This document shows positions 24,663 through 33,227 of a DNA stretch of 64,000 nucleotides, in pieces. The notes beneath the pieces are model-generated. The model saw only the letters and a list, made by a program, of their open reading frames with translations. It was not told the DNA's origin and did not search any database. The stretch spans positions 1 through 64,000 of the forward strand of contig NZ_JAAQQU010000099.1 of NCBI RefSeq assembly GCF_011742145.1, in the 5' to 3' direction. A program made the translations under genes and the position numbers. Source of the stretch: Flavobacterium sp. J49. GTDB lineage: Bacteria; Bacteroidota; Bacteroidia; Flavobacteriales; Flavobacteriaceae. Within the stretch, counting starts at the first letter, position 1. Each line of letters opens with the position of its first letter.

Positions 24663-26897
24663 TTAGAATTTATAGGATAGCGTTGTAGTAAGCATTCTTG
24701 GGGTAATTGGTGTCACGGTGTTGTCATCGTATACGTAATAGTTGACTACATTGCCTAAGTTGGCTAATCTGGCTCTGATAGCAAAATTTTTGATGGAATA
24801 ACCCACTGAAGCATCAAACTGTAAAAAACCTTCCACGGGAATTGGTTTTCTGGCCATTTCTGCTGCAGTAGAAGCATTGTTTGGTCTTAATCTTCCACCC
24901 AGGCGTTCTCCGATATATGTTGATTGTACACCCAATTCCAATCCTTTTAACTTAGTATTTTCAAAAGTGTAGAAAGCACTCGCATTGGCTGTGTGTTTTG
25001 GAGAGAATCTCAGGTGAGTTCCAACATTGTAAATGTTACTTTTGGTATACTTTGTTTCATTAAAACTGTAACCCGCAATCAATCTTAATCCTTTGTGATG
25101 ACCGGTAATATCTAGTTCAACTCCTTTGCTTTCGTAAGCGCCGGCCAATTCTTTAATGTTGGTGTTGGTATTTCCGTTGGAGAAATCGGTTTGTGCCAAA
25201 TTGCTGTAGTCGATTAAGTATGTAGTCAAATTGGCTACCAAGTGACCTTTGAAGAATTCGTTTTTGATTCCCACTTCATATTGATTAATGGTGGAATGAG
25301 GCAAAGCATTTAGGTTTCTGTCGGTTCCGGTATTCAAAACAAATGAATCAGAATAGCTGGCAAAAATGGAATTGTTTGTGGTAGGTTGGAATACAAAACC
25401 AATTTTTGGTGACACTATATTATCGTTGGAGGTAGTTTCAGCGTTAGCGTTTGTCGTAAAGGTCAAAGTGTTGGTAGTGCTTTCCAAATAGCTGTAACGC
25501 AAACCGGCCAATACTTTGAATTTTGTATGTAATTCAATTAAGTCTTGGAAATAAACACCGGCTCTTTTTATATTGGCTAAGGCATTAGTGTTTTTATCCA
25601 AGGTAGGCACAACAGTATTGTCATAAATTGAATTCTTTGAAATTATATAATATGGATTGAAGATGTTTATTTTGTCGTAATAATTGATGTTTTTGTAAGC
25701 CAAAGTTGTGGTATTGCTTTGGTCGGCATCGGCACCAACTAATAAGGTATGTTTGATTTTTCCGGTATTGAATTTTCCGTTTAAATCAATTTCAACCAAA
25801 CTATAGTCTTGCTCAGTATCGGCTTTTTGAACCCCACGAATCCAATCGCCATTGGCACGAACTAAATTGTTATTGGAATTATTTGGGTCATTAATACCAG
25901 CATTTGGTCTTAAACTCGACAACAAATTAGTACTGTAGCCTTGGTACGAAAAGATGCCTTTTAATTGCCAATTTTTATTCAAATCATGGTTGATGGTTGA
26001 AGTGAAACCTATTTGCTCCGAATCAAATCTTCCCCAATTGAAACCTAAGAAAGTGTTTATGGGCAATTCAACTACTTTATAGTCAATGGCGGCCAAACCA
26101 AAATCAGGTGTTCTGTTGTCCTTGGTGTAATCCGCTTCTACAATAATGTTTGTTTTGGCAGAAATATCAAATAGGAAAGACGGATTAAAATAAATGCGTT
26201 GCGTTTGTACTTGATCTCTAAAGCTGTTACCTTGTTCGTAGCTGCTGATGAATCGATAAGCAACTGTATTGCTGTTGTTTACAGCGCCGTAAACATCAAC
26301 GGTTGGCTTGAAAAAATTATATTCAGTGGCTCTAAAAGATAATTCACCACCATGATCAAATCTTGGTTTTTTAGTGATAAGGTTCAGGATTCCACCCGGT
26401 GCAACGTTTCCGTATAGAAGTGCGGCACTACCTTTTAAGATTTCAATGCTTTCCAAAGAACTCGTTTCGGGAATTAAGGAGCCGTTGAAACGAATCCCAT
26501 TTTTAAAAGTATTACCGCCGCTAAAGGTAAAACCTCTAGAGCCCAACTCTTCTTGGTTGTTTCCTGAAGCATTACTCGCTCCGGAAACATAAACACCATT
26601 AGCATTTTTTAAAGCGTCTGATAGTCTTAAAATCTGTTGTTGTTTGATGGTTTCTTTTCCTATTACAAAAGTGGCCTGTGGTAAATCTAAGGGCTTGATA
26701 TTCGTTTTACCACCTTTTACAATAGTTTTTTGTTGTTGTGAAATGATCACTACTTCTTGAAGGACTTCTCCTTTTTTGTTTTTTACAGTATCATTTACTG
26801 CATAAAGTTCTTCTTGATAATTATTGTTGGTCTCTTGGGAAAAACCAATGGCACTAGTAGTAAGTGTTAGGGCGAGAATGGAAATATATTTATACAT
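24663..26897 (-). CDS. TonB-dependent siderophore receptor (first)
   Basis: A 744-residue outer membrane receptor: signal peptide (1-20), a plug domain at ~60-185 (LPQATFVIGKETI, LSDALKNANGVYV, GSAALLYGNVAPGGILNLITKKP) and a 22-strand beta-barrel ending in the aromatic LTTTLSYKF. A TonB-box-like stretch (EVVIIS) precedes the plug. Plug sequence and length fit ferric-hydroxamate or ferrichrome-type receptors (FhuA/FoxA group). It shares an operon with the short PepSY protein and is preceded by paired operator-like sites, so iron control is probable. Confidence 0.93.
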   Translation of the reverse strand: MYKYISILALTLTTSAIGFSQETNNNYQEELYAVNDTVKNKKGEVLQEVVIISQQQKTIVKGGKTNIKPLDLPQATFVIGKETIKQQQILRLSDALKNANGVYVSGASNASGNNQEELGSRGFTFSGGNTFKNGIRFNGSLIPETSSLESIEILKGSAALLYGNVAPGGILNLITKKPRFDHGGELSFRATEYNFFKPTVDVYGAVNNSNTVAYRFISSYEQGNSFRDQVQTQRIYFNPSFLFDISAKTNIIVEADYTKDNRTPDFGLAAIDYKVVELPINTFLGFNWGRFDSEQIGFTSTINHDLNKNWQLKGIFSYQGYSTNLLSSLRPNAGINDPNNSNNNLVRANGDWIRGVQKADTEQDYSLVEIDLNGKFNTGKIKHTLLVGADADQSNTTTLAYKNINYYDKINIFNPYYIISKNSIYDNTVVPTLDKNTNALANIKRAGVYFQDLIELHTKFKVLAGLRYSYLESTTNTLTFTTNANAETTSNDNIVSPKIGFVFQPTTNNSIFASYSDSFVLNTGTDRNLNALPHSTINQYEVGIKNEFFKGHLVANLTTYLIDYSNLAQTDFSNGNTNTNIKELAGAYESKGVELDITGHHKGLRLIAGYSFNETKYTKSNIYNVGTHLRFSPKHTANASAFYTFENTKLKGLELGVQSTYIGERLGGRLRPNNASTAAEMARKPIPVEGFLQFDASVGYSIKNFAIRARLANLGNVVNYYVYDDNTVTPITPRMLTTTLSYKF

Positions 26898-26898
26898 T

Positions 26899-26980
26899 TA
26901 TTTAGAATAATTTAAAATAACGATGCAAATATAAATACGGAAAATCGAATAAAAAAGTTTATTTAGATTAAATATAAATA
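26899..26980 (-). promoter_or_regulatory. Promoter and paired operators of the first siderophore receptor
   Basis: Site A, TATTTAGAATAATTTAAAAT (26899-26918), sits next to the ATG. A perfect minus-strand -10 TATATTTG is at 26926-26933. Site B, centred on TATTTAGATTAAATA (26960-26974), lies upstream. The same arrangement is found at 30418-30500. The sites are AT-rich near-palindromes suited to a dimeric repressor such as Fur or a DtxR-type protein; identity is inferred from the gene content. Confidence 0.6.
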
Positions 26981-27030
26981 GTTTTCAACAGCTTGAATTT
27001 AATACTTTGATTTACTGAATACTACAAACA

Positions 27031-27064
27031 AAAAAAAACGCCTGAATTATTTAGGCGTTTTTTT
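27031..27064 (-). terminator. Terminator of the long PepSY gene
   Basis: AAAACGCCT, loop, AGGCGTTTT with T runs on both strands. The stop codon of the gene (27047-27049) is in the loop, so the last codons form one side of the hairpin. Confidence 0.85.
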
Positions 27065-28192
27065 ATTTCTTCTTCCATACCAAATCAAAAAGCCGGTAAC
27101 GGGTAAACTGGCAATTAGTAGACTAATCAAAAAGGCAAATATTTTTCCCGGTAAACCCAATATGGCGCCGGTGTGAATATCATAATTCATTCGCATCAAT
27201 TTATCAGAAGTGGTGGCGTCTTGCAACTTACCGTAAATATGATTGACCTTTTTTTCTTTTAAGGTATATTGGTCGAAATAGCGATAATCAGTTTTCCAAT
27301 AAGTACCTTCGTCCAAATTGGCATTGGCGGCAATGGAACCGGAATCGCTTTCAGGTGGATGAACTTCAATGGATTGAGCCTTTGGATATTCCTTTTTCAT
27401 TAATATAAATACTTTATCCAAGGGTTTTTCCACGGAAGCAAAGGAGATTTCTTTTTTGGAAGCCGGATCTTCGTACACCAAAGATTTATCACCACCCATT
27501 AGGGTATAATAACCATAAGCAAACCAAGGGAATCCCCAAACCAATCCGGTAACAGCAAAGATTAGCGCAATGGACATTACATAAAATCCCGTGATATTGT
27601 GCAAATCGTAGTTTTTTCGTTTCCATTTTAAGCCTTCTCTCCAACGGAACCAAAAACGTTGTTTGGCTGCTTTTCTGTTTTTGGGATACCAAAGAATCAA
27701 ACCCGTAATTAACATGAACATGAAGATTAAGGTAGCCGAGGCACAAACTGTTTGTCCGATTTCATGTGGTAACCAAAGGTAAAAATGGCCATCCAAAATC
27801 CATCTGAAAAAACCCGAATACATATCTGCCACTTCTAAGACTTCTCCGGAATAGGGATTAAGGTAGATAATATTGTAATAATCATTGCTTTCAACAACAT
27901 CGTCATGACTAAAAAAAATGGCTTCAGCCGATTTGTTTGAACCGTTGTATTTAATAGCGTGAAGGACTTTGTTCGGGAATTCCTTTCGGGCAATTTTTTC
28001 CAATGATGAGGGTAAAAGGAGAGGAGCATTTTGCTTTTCTACAAAGCGATATTCTTCAGTGATGTTTAAAATCTCTTCTTGAAAGGCATAAAAGCAACCG
28101 GTAACAGCAATGATAAAAACGATAATGCCCGAACTTAGTCCAAGCCATAGATGGATGCTTCTGATGATTTTTTTGAAAGCGCTATTTTTCAT
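27047..28192 (-). CDS. PepSY-domain iron-regulated membrane protein (PiuB-like)
   Basis: A 381-residue inner membrane protein with four predicted helices: near residues 13-34, 137-160, 195-218 and 348-370. Between them lie PepSY-like periplasmic segments, and the motif HLWLGLSSGIIVFIIAVTG in the first helix is the PepSY_TM signature. Relatives such as PiuB are induced by iron shortage and sit beside ferric siderophore receptors. The gene follows the second receptor by 75 bases, across a hairpin. The C-terminus, KKTPK, is encoded inside the terminator stem. Confidence 0.88.
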   Translation of the reverse strand: MKNSAFKKIIRSIHLWLGLSSGIIVFIIAVTGCFYAFQEEILNITEEYRFVEKQNAPLLLPSSLEKIARKEFPNKVLHAIKYNGSNKSAEAIFFSHDDVVESNDYYNIIYLNPYSGEVLEVADMYSGFFRWILDGHFYLWLPHEIGQTVCASATLIFMFMLITGLILWYPKNRKAAKQRFWFRWREGLKWKRKNYDLHNITGFYVMSIALIFAVTGLVWGFPWFAYGYYTLMGGDKSLVYEDPASKKEISFASVEKPLDKVFILMKKEYPKAQSIEVHPPESDSGSIAANANLDEGTYWKTDYRYFDQYTLKEKKVNHIYGKLQDATTSDKLMRMNYDIHTGAILGLPGKIFAFLISLLIASLPVTGFLIWYGRRNKKTPK

Positions 28193-28203
28193 TTATAAAG
28201 GGT

Positions 28204-28233
28204 AAAAACTCCCCATCGAAATGAGGAGTTTAA
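28204..28233 (-). terminator. Hairpin between the second receptor and the PepSY gene
   Basis: AACTCC and GGAGTT around CCCATCGAAATGA. It lies upstream of the PepSY gene and downstream of no visible stop on that strand except at a distance, so it may be an attenuating site lowering PepSY expression relative to the receptor. Confidence 0.5.
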
Positions 28234-28267
28234 TTAAACAAACAGGAAACCAAATTCTAATGAAGAA

Positions 28268-30415
28268 TTAAAATTTATACGTTAGTCCGGCAGTCAAACT
28301 TCTCAGCTTTTGCGGAGTTACTGTAGACCAACCTGAATAATATTTTTCGTTAAGCAAATTGTTTACTTTTAAAGTAATGTTGAATTTATCGCTGTTGTAA
28401 GACAGGGCAGAATTCAAAACGGTGTATGAGGGCAATTCGAAAGTACCAATATTGCTCCGGTTTAAGGTTTTATATTCGCTGGCATAATTTCCGCCAAATC
28501 CGAATCCGAATCCTTTTAAATCTCCACTTAAAAAAGTATAGTTGGCCCATAAGTTCACTAAATTTTCCGGTCCGGCTTCTTCCGGGCGCAATCCCAAATA
28601 ACCGTCTCCAGGATTGTCCTTGGTCACTTCACTATCATTATACCCATAACCGGCAATAATGTTAAACCCTTTCATGGGATTGGCGGTAAAACTAACTTCT
28701 ACACCTTTACTGTTTACTTCACCGCCTTGAATGGCATTATTGATGTTATTCGGGTCAGTCATCAATCGGTTTTTAACATCAATGTTATAATAGCTGATTG
28801 AAGCTGAAATAATGTCTTTGTAAAGATTTGTTTTTAATCCGAATTCGTATTGATTGGCCTGTTCCGGGTCGAAAGATTTCATTCTCGGATTGGAACCGTC
28901 TACATCAGAAACTTGTTGAGGCGCTACATTGATAAAACCATTCATGTAGTTGCTGAAAACGGAAACTTTGTTTTCTATAATTTGGTATACGGCTCCAAAT
29001 TTAGGAGAGATACTGGTTTGGCTGCTTACTTCGTCTGTCGACCAGTAAGCGGTTTTGCCCTTGAAAACATCGGCACGCAAACTGGCCATCACTGAGAGCT
29101 TGTTGGTAATATTGAATACATCTGAAACATAAGCACTTAAAATTTCGCTTTCAGCGGTTGAATTGCCTTCAAAAGAACCAACCAAAAGATTGTCCACGCC
29201 GGCTTGCGTCAAGTCACCGCTGTCAGTTTGGTTTACCAAAGAAACTATTCCGTTGCCAACCCATCCGGTACTGCCGTTAAAAATATCCGATCTGAAATAA
29301 TCAACTCCGGCGACCATGCGATTTCTTAGTTTTCCGATAGTGAAATCACCAATAAAATTTTGTTGGATACCGGTGGTTAAGGTTTCCCCGTTTCTTTTTG
29401 AAATGTATCGGGTAAATTCATCCCCGTTAGCTGAGTCCCACAAATAGGAGTAATAACCACTGGTTTTGCTGTTACTTCTGGCCAAAACAGTTTGTGAAGT
29501 CCATTGATCAGATAGTTTGTAAATCATTTGTGCTTGCAAATTAAAGGTAGGATTGCTGATGGCTAATTCATTGGAAGTATATGATTTTTTATAGCTTTTT
29601 TCAAATAAATCTATTGAATCGAATGAAAGGGGAGAATACCTGCTTAAGAATATCATCGGGGCATTGGCTGATGTTCTTTCGTAAAATTCAGTATTGATTA
29701 AAAAGGAAAGTTTGTCATTAACTCTATAACTTAAAGATGGTGCTACTAACAACGATTTTCCGAAACCGGCATCTTGAAATGAACCTTCTTTTTGGTAAGC
29801 GGTATTTATTCTGAAATCAACATTGGAATTTATAGGAATGTTGACATCGGCAGTGACTCTGTCCATACCATAAGTTCCGGCATTATAACCAATTTCGCCG
29901 CCAAATTTTGAATAGGGCTTTTTAGTTACGATATTGATTAATCCACCATAGGAAATTAAGCTACTGCCATACAATGTGCCCGAAGGTCCTTTTATTACTT
30001 CAATATTATCAATGTTAATTGGGTCTATGGTTCCGTTATTGATGCCGGCAAATCCATTGATCATGGTTGGTTGCGTGGCAAAACCTCTAACGATATAAAA
30101 TTCAGCACCATCTCCGCCACGACCGGTTGACTCCCATAGCCTTGAAACACCTGTAGCATTTTTAAGAGCATCATTAAAATTGGTGACAACTTGTTCTTTT
30201 AAGAGTTCACTGGTAACTGTATTGTAGACTTGTGGATTTTCAATATTGTTTAGCGGCATTTTAGAAACAGTGGTACTTTTTTCTCTCTTGTACTTGTATT
30301 TGTTAGTGTTGATTTCAACTTCTTTTAAGGTATTTATAGAATCTTTTTGTGTTGTTTGTCCCAAAAGAGTCGTTGAAAAAAGCAATGAAGCGGATAGGAT
30401 TAGTATGTTTTTCAT
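28268..30415 (-). CDS. TonB-dependent siderophore receptor (second)
   Basis: A 715-residue outer membrane receptor with signal peptide (1-19), TonB box region KEVEINT, a plug at ~50-180 (FNDALKNATGVSRLWE, YIVRGFATQPTMING, GPSGTLYGSSLISYGGLINIVTKKP) and a C-terminal barrel ending LTAGLTYKF. It belongs to the same superfamily as the first receptor but is clearly different in plug and loops, so it probably takes another ferric siderophore. It is followed by the long PepSY protein gene and preceded by the same two-site operator layout as the first receptor. Confidence 0.93.
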   Translation of the reverse strand: MKNILILSASLLFSTTLLGQTTQKDSINTLKEVEINTNKYKYKREKSTTVSKMPLNNIENPQVYNTVTSELLKEQVVTNFNDALKNATGVSRLWESTGRGGDGAEFYIVRGFATQPTMINGFAGINNGTIDPINIDNIEVIKGPSGTLYGSSLISYGGLINIVTKKPYSKFGGEIGYNAGTYGMDRVTADVNIPINSNVDFRINTAYQKEGSFQDAGFGKSLLVAPSLSYRVNDKLSFLINTEFYERTSANAPMIFLSRYSPLSFDSIDLFEKSYKKSYTSNELAISNPTFNLQAQMIYKLSDQWTSQTVLARSNSKTSGYYSYLWDSANGDEFTRYISKRNGETLTTGIQQNFIGDFTIGKLRNRMVAGVDYFRSDIFNGSTGWVGNGIVSLVNQTDSGDLTQAGVDNLLVGSFEGNSTAESEILSAYVSDVFNITNKLSVMASLRADVFKGKTAYWSTDEVSSQTSISPKFGAVYQIIENKVSVFSNYMNGFINVAPQQVSDVDGSNPRMKSFDPEQANQYEFGLKTNLYKDIISASISYYNIDVKNRLMTDPNNINNAIQGGEVNSKGVEVSFTANPMKGFNIIAGYGYNDSEVTKDNPGDGYLGLRPEEAGPENLVNLWANYTFLSGDLKGFGFGFGGNYASEYKTLNRSNIGTFELPSYTVLNSALSYNSDKFNITLKVNNLLNEKYYSGWSTVTPQKLRSLTAGLTYKF

Positions 30416-30417
30416 TT

Positions 30418-30500
30418 TTATTTAGATTGATTAAAAATAATTATGCAAATATAAAAGGCGATTTTAAATTACAAAACTTATTTAGAATAAATATAAATAA
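30418..30500 (-). promoter_or_regulatory. Promoter and paired operators of the second siderophore receptor
   Basis: Site A, TTATTTAGATTGATTAAAAA, starts at 30418 beside the ATG. A minus-strand -10 TATATTTG is at 30446-30453 with TTG at 30472-30474 (18-base spacer). Site B, TATTTAGAATAAATA, is at 30479-30493. Order, spacing and sequence match 26899-26980. Confidence 0.6.
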
Positions 30501-30537
30501 TAATTTTTATACTGTTGATTTTCTAAGTTTTAGAAAT

Positions 30538-30566
30538 AAAAAAACCTCACCAAATGGGTGAGGTAT
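30538..30566 (-). terminator. Terminator of the DUF6265 gene
   Basis: ACCTCACC, loop AAAT, GGTGAGGT; on the minus strand followed by seven T. Confidence 0.8.
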
Positions 30567-30591
30567 TGAAGTTTTATAAAGATTAAGAGGG

Positions 30592-31068
30592 TTATTTTTT
30601 TGTCATCGGATAACTTTCTGAGCTTTGTTTTCCTTGTTGTAACCCCGAAATAGTAGCCACCAATGCTTTTTCATTGACTTTTTTATAAGTGATTTTCTGT
30701 GGATAATCGTGTTTTGGGTTTTCAAAAGCAAAACTGTTTGCAACGTCAGTTGTTAATTTAAAATCGACAGGTTTCTCATTATTTTGCCCTTTTACAGTTG
30801 GTCGGTAAATTAAATCATCATCGACTTGCGTTAATACAATACTTTCGGAATGTACAGTGTCTTTTTCCTTAACAATAAAATAAGCTTGTCCCGAAAAAGT
30901 ACTATCGTTGTCTTTGGTCCAAGTTTCTGTCAAACGGCCTTCAGGTGTTTTATTTTCCCATTGTCCAATTAGCCAGTTCATTTGCTCTAACTTGTCAAAG
31001 TTTTTTTCCGACTTGGTTTGACATGAAGCCAATAATAAAACGATTCCTACTGTAATTAAGATTTTCAT
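30592..31068 (-). CDS. DUF6265 family lipoprotein
   Basis: A 158-residue lipoprotein with signal MKILITVGIVLLLASC and lipidated Cys16. The segment MNWLIGQWENKTPEGRLTETW and later FENPKHDYPQKITY mark it as a DUF6265 protein, a lipocalin-like small beta-barrel family of unknown role. It is single, divergent from prfA, and has its own terminator. The protein should face the periplasm or be on the surface. Confidence 0.83.
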   Translation of the reverse strand: MKILITVGIVLLLASCQTKSEKNFDKLEQMNWLIGQWENKTPEGRLTETWTKDNDSTFSGQAYFIVKEKDTVHSESIVLTQVDDDLIYRPTVKGQNNEKPVDFKLTTDVANSFAFENPKHDYPQKITYKKVNEKALVATISGLQQGKQSSESYPMTKK

Positions 31069-31108
31069 GATGTTGTTTTTTTATGATAATACAATACTAA
31101 GAAAAAAA

Positions 31109-31143
31109 CTTGAAACCTTTAACTTTAAACTTGAAACAAAAAA
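31109..31143 (+). repeat. Heptamer tandem array before the prfA promoter
   Basis: CTTGAAA, CCTTTAA, CTTTAAA, CTTGAAA, CAAAAAA: five 7-mers in phase. The array ends three bases before the prfA -10, covering the place where a -35 should be. Confidence 0.6.
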
Positions 31144-31146
31144 TTG

Positions 31147-31154
31147 TATTTTTG
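31147..31154 (+). promoter_or_regulatory. -10 element of prfA
   Basis: TATTTTTG, a TAnnTTTG match, 25 bases before the prfA ATG. The nearest upstream TTGs are 13 and 34 bases away, both outside the usual 17-23 range and both inside the heptamer array. Confidence 0.5.
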
Positions 31155-31179
31155 CACTCCGAAATAGAAAGACAAACAC

Positions 31180-32253
31180 ATGTTAGACAGATTACAATAT
31201 GTAAAACAGCGCTTCGACGAAATCTCAGATTTGATTATCCAACCTGATGTTATCGCCGACCAAAAGCGTTATGTACAGTTAAATCAGGAATACAAAGGAT
31301 TAAAAGCGTTAATGGAGAAGCGTGATGAGTACGTTCGTTTAACAGACAATATCGCTGAAGCCAATGAAATTTTAGATGATGGTTCTGATGCCGAAATGGT
31401 GGAAATGGCTAAAATGCAAATGGACGAAGCCAAAGACCGCTTGCCACAGTTGGAAGAAGAGATTAAATTCATGCTGATTCCAAAAGATCCTGAAGATGCG
31501 AAAAATGTAATGGTGGAAATCCGTGCCGGTACCGGTGGAGACGAAGCTTCTATTTTTGCCGGAGATTTGTACAGAATGTATACCAAATATTGTGAAGGCC
31601 GCGGCTGGAGAACTTCAGTTGTAGATATGAACGAAGGTACAGCCGGTGGTTTTAAAGAAGTAATTTTTGAAGTTACGGGTGAAGATGTTTACGGTACTTT
31701 GAAATTTGAAGCCGGGGTTCACCGTGTACAACGCGTACCACAAACTGAAACTCAAGGTAGGGTTCACACGTCTGCCGCTACCGTAATGGTGTTGCCGGAA
31801 GCAGAGGAATTTGACGTGCAAATTGATATGAATGACGTTCGTATCGATTTCTTCTGTTCTTCAGGCCCGGGCGGACAGTCGGTAAATACTACCAAATCAG
31901 CAGTGCGTATGACTCACATCCCAACCGGATTGGTAGCCCAATGTCAGGATGAAAAATCACAACATAAGAATAAAGACAAGGCGTTAACCGTTTTGCGTTC
32001 GCGTTTATACGAAATGGAGTTGGCCAAAAAACAAGCGGAAGATGCGACTAAACGTTCGTCTCAAGTAAGTAGTGGTGACCGTTCGGCGAAAATCAGAACG
32101 TATAATTATGCCCAAGGAAGAATCACCGACCACCGAATTGGTTTGAGTATTTTTGACCTTGATGGTTTTATGAATGGTAACCTTCAGAAAATGATTGATG
32201 AACTTCAATTGGTTGCCAATACCGAAAAGCTAAAAGAAAGCGAAGTTTTTTAA
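31180..32253 (+). CDS. prfA: Peptide chain release factor 1
   Basis: A 357-residue class I release factor that ends translation at UAA and UAG. The catalytic GGQ is at residues 231-233 in [15 protein letters not shown]. The stop-codon recognition tripeptide PxT appears as PQT in [14 protein letters not shown], identifying RF1 rather than RF2 (which has SPF there). Length is normal and there is no frameshift. The gene is alone, with a heptamer array upstream and a bidirectional terminator downstream. Confidence 0.97.
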   Translation: MLDRLQYVKQRFDEISDLIIQPDVIADQKRYVQLNQEYKGLKALMEKRDEYVRLTDNIAEANEILDDGSDAEMVEMAKMQMDEAKDRLPQLEEEIKFMLIPKDPEDAKNVMVEIRAGTGGDEASIFAGDLYRMYTKYCEGRGWRTSVVDMNEGTAGGFKEVIFEVTGEDVYGTLKFEAGVHRVQRVPQTETQGRVHTSAATVMVLPEAEEFDVQIDMNDVRIDFFCSSGPGGQSVNTTKSAVRMTHIPTGLVAQCQDEKSQHKNKDKALTVLRSRLYEMELAKKQAEDATKRSSQVSSGDRSAKIRTYNYAQGRITDHRIGLSIFDLDGFMNGNLQKMIDELQLVANTEKLKESEVF

Positions 32254-32256
32254 AAT

Positions 32257-32287
32257 AAAAAGGGCTAACAAAATGTTAGCCCTTTTT
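32257..32287. terminator. Bidirectional terminator after prfA
   Basis: AAAAGGGCTAACA, loop AAA, TGTTAGCCCTTTTT: a 12-bp stem shared with the convergent beta-barrel gene. Confidence 0.9.
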
Positions 32288-32303
32288 ATTTTTTCAATAT
32301 AAA

Positions 32304-32846
32304 TTACAACTTAAATCCATAGGCAATCCTCAAAGCAATTAATCCCAAACCTTTATCGATTGTGTTGTTTTCTATTATAGGAAAATCACTGTGGTAGTCG
32401 TATCTTACACTAAGATCGATGGTTTCGGTGGCATAACCAATTCCCGGACTTATCAACAATGATGTTTTATCGTAATTATTAGTTACCGCAAAAGCCGCTC
32501 CAACTTCGCCCAACAAATACAGTTTATCTTTTAAAACAAAAGCTTTAAATCCACCTTTCAAGGGTATATATCCCAAGTCATTGTCTTTTCCGCTTACAAA
32601 AAAATTGCTGAAACCGGTTGTCAAGGTCAATGAATATCTTTTGGATAAATCATATTGCAGTCTTATATCGGCGCCAATATTGTAATCATACGGATCTTGA
32701 AGCGGAAGACCACCGTTAAGTCCAAATCCTAAGCGGAAGCCTTGGTCATAGTTTTTTGTCGGTGCTTCTTGAGCAAAGGTTGTAAGTGTTCCAAAAAGGC
32801 ACAGTACTACAACAAAATTCACGGAATTTCTAAGAATAGTTTTCAT
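32304..32846 (-). CDS. Predicted outer membrane beta-barrel protein
   Basis: A 180-residue exported protein. Signal peptide MKTILRNSVNFVVVLCLFGTLTTFAQ is followed by alternating strands such as FRLGFGLNGGLPL, ADIRLQYDLS, YSLTLTTGFSNFF, GFKAFVLKDKLYLLGEVGAAF and a C-terminal LGLIALRIAYGFKL, the pattern of a small outer membrane barrel. No specific family role is assigned. A tiny membrane protein gene follows upstream at 32885 on the same strand and could be co-transcribed with it. Confidence 0.75.
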   Translation of the reverse strand: MKTILRNSVNFVVVLCLFGTLTTFAQEAPTKNYDQGFRLGFGLNGGLPLQDPYDYNIGADIRLQYDLSKRYSLTLTTGFSNFFVSGKDNDLGYIPLKGGFKAFVLKDKLYLLGEVGAAFAVTNNYDKTSLLISPGIGYATETIDLSVRYDYHSDFPIIENNTIDKGLGLIALRIAYGFKL

Positions 32847-32884
32847 GGTACAGAATTTAAATAATTGTTAGCGTCGTTTTTTTT

Positions 32885-33037
32885 CTATATCTCTTTTCCT
32901 TTAATGATTCTAAGCAATATTGCAATTACTGCAATAACCAATAGTATGTGAATTATGGAGCCTACATTATAAACAAGGAATCCAAAAAACCAAAGTATTA
33001 CTAATACTACCGCTATGGTATATAATAAATTTTGCAT
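32885..33037 (-). CDS. Small membrane protein, lmo0937-like family
   Basis: A 50-residue frame (ATG at 33037, TAG at 32885) that reads as two hydrophobic helices: LLYTIAVVLVILWFFGFLVY and then SIIHILLVIAVIAILLRII, ending KGKEI. The sequence and length match the short lmo0937-family membrane proteins common in Bacteroidota, which are often stress-induced. Function is unknown. It lies 38 bases upstream of the beta-barrel gene on the same strand. Confidence 0.82.
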   Translation of the reverse strand: MQNLLYTIAVVLVILWFFGFLVYNVGSIIHILLVIAVIAILLRIIKGKEI

Positions 33038-33175
33038 GGTGGTGTGTTTATGAATTAATTTTTACCCAAATTTAGCCTTATCAATCAAGGCTTAACAACG
33101 ATACAAAGTTGCAATCGTTTGCCCTTTTTTGCGTTACAATAATTTTTCAAATTGTTACAGAATTTCCATTAAAGA

Positions 33176-33205
33176 CAAAAAAAATCCTGTGCAAAACACA
33201 GGATT
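33176..33205 (-). terminator. Terminator of the CHASE3 kinase operon
   Basis: AATCCTGTG, loop CAAAA, CACAGGATT; followed on the minus strand by a long T run. Confidence 0.85.
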
Positions 33206-33227
33206 GATATTTTAAAGCTGAATCTTC

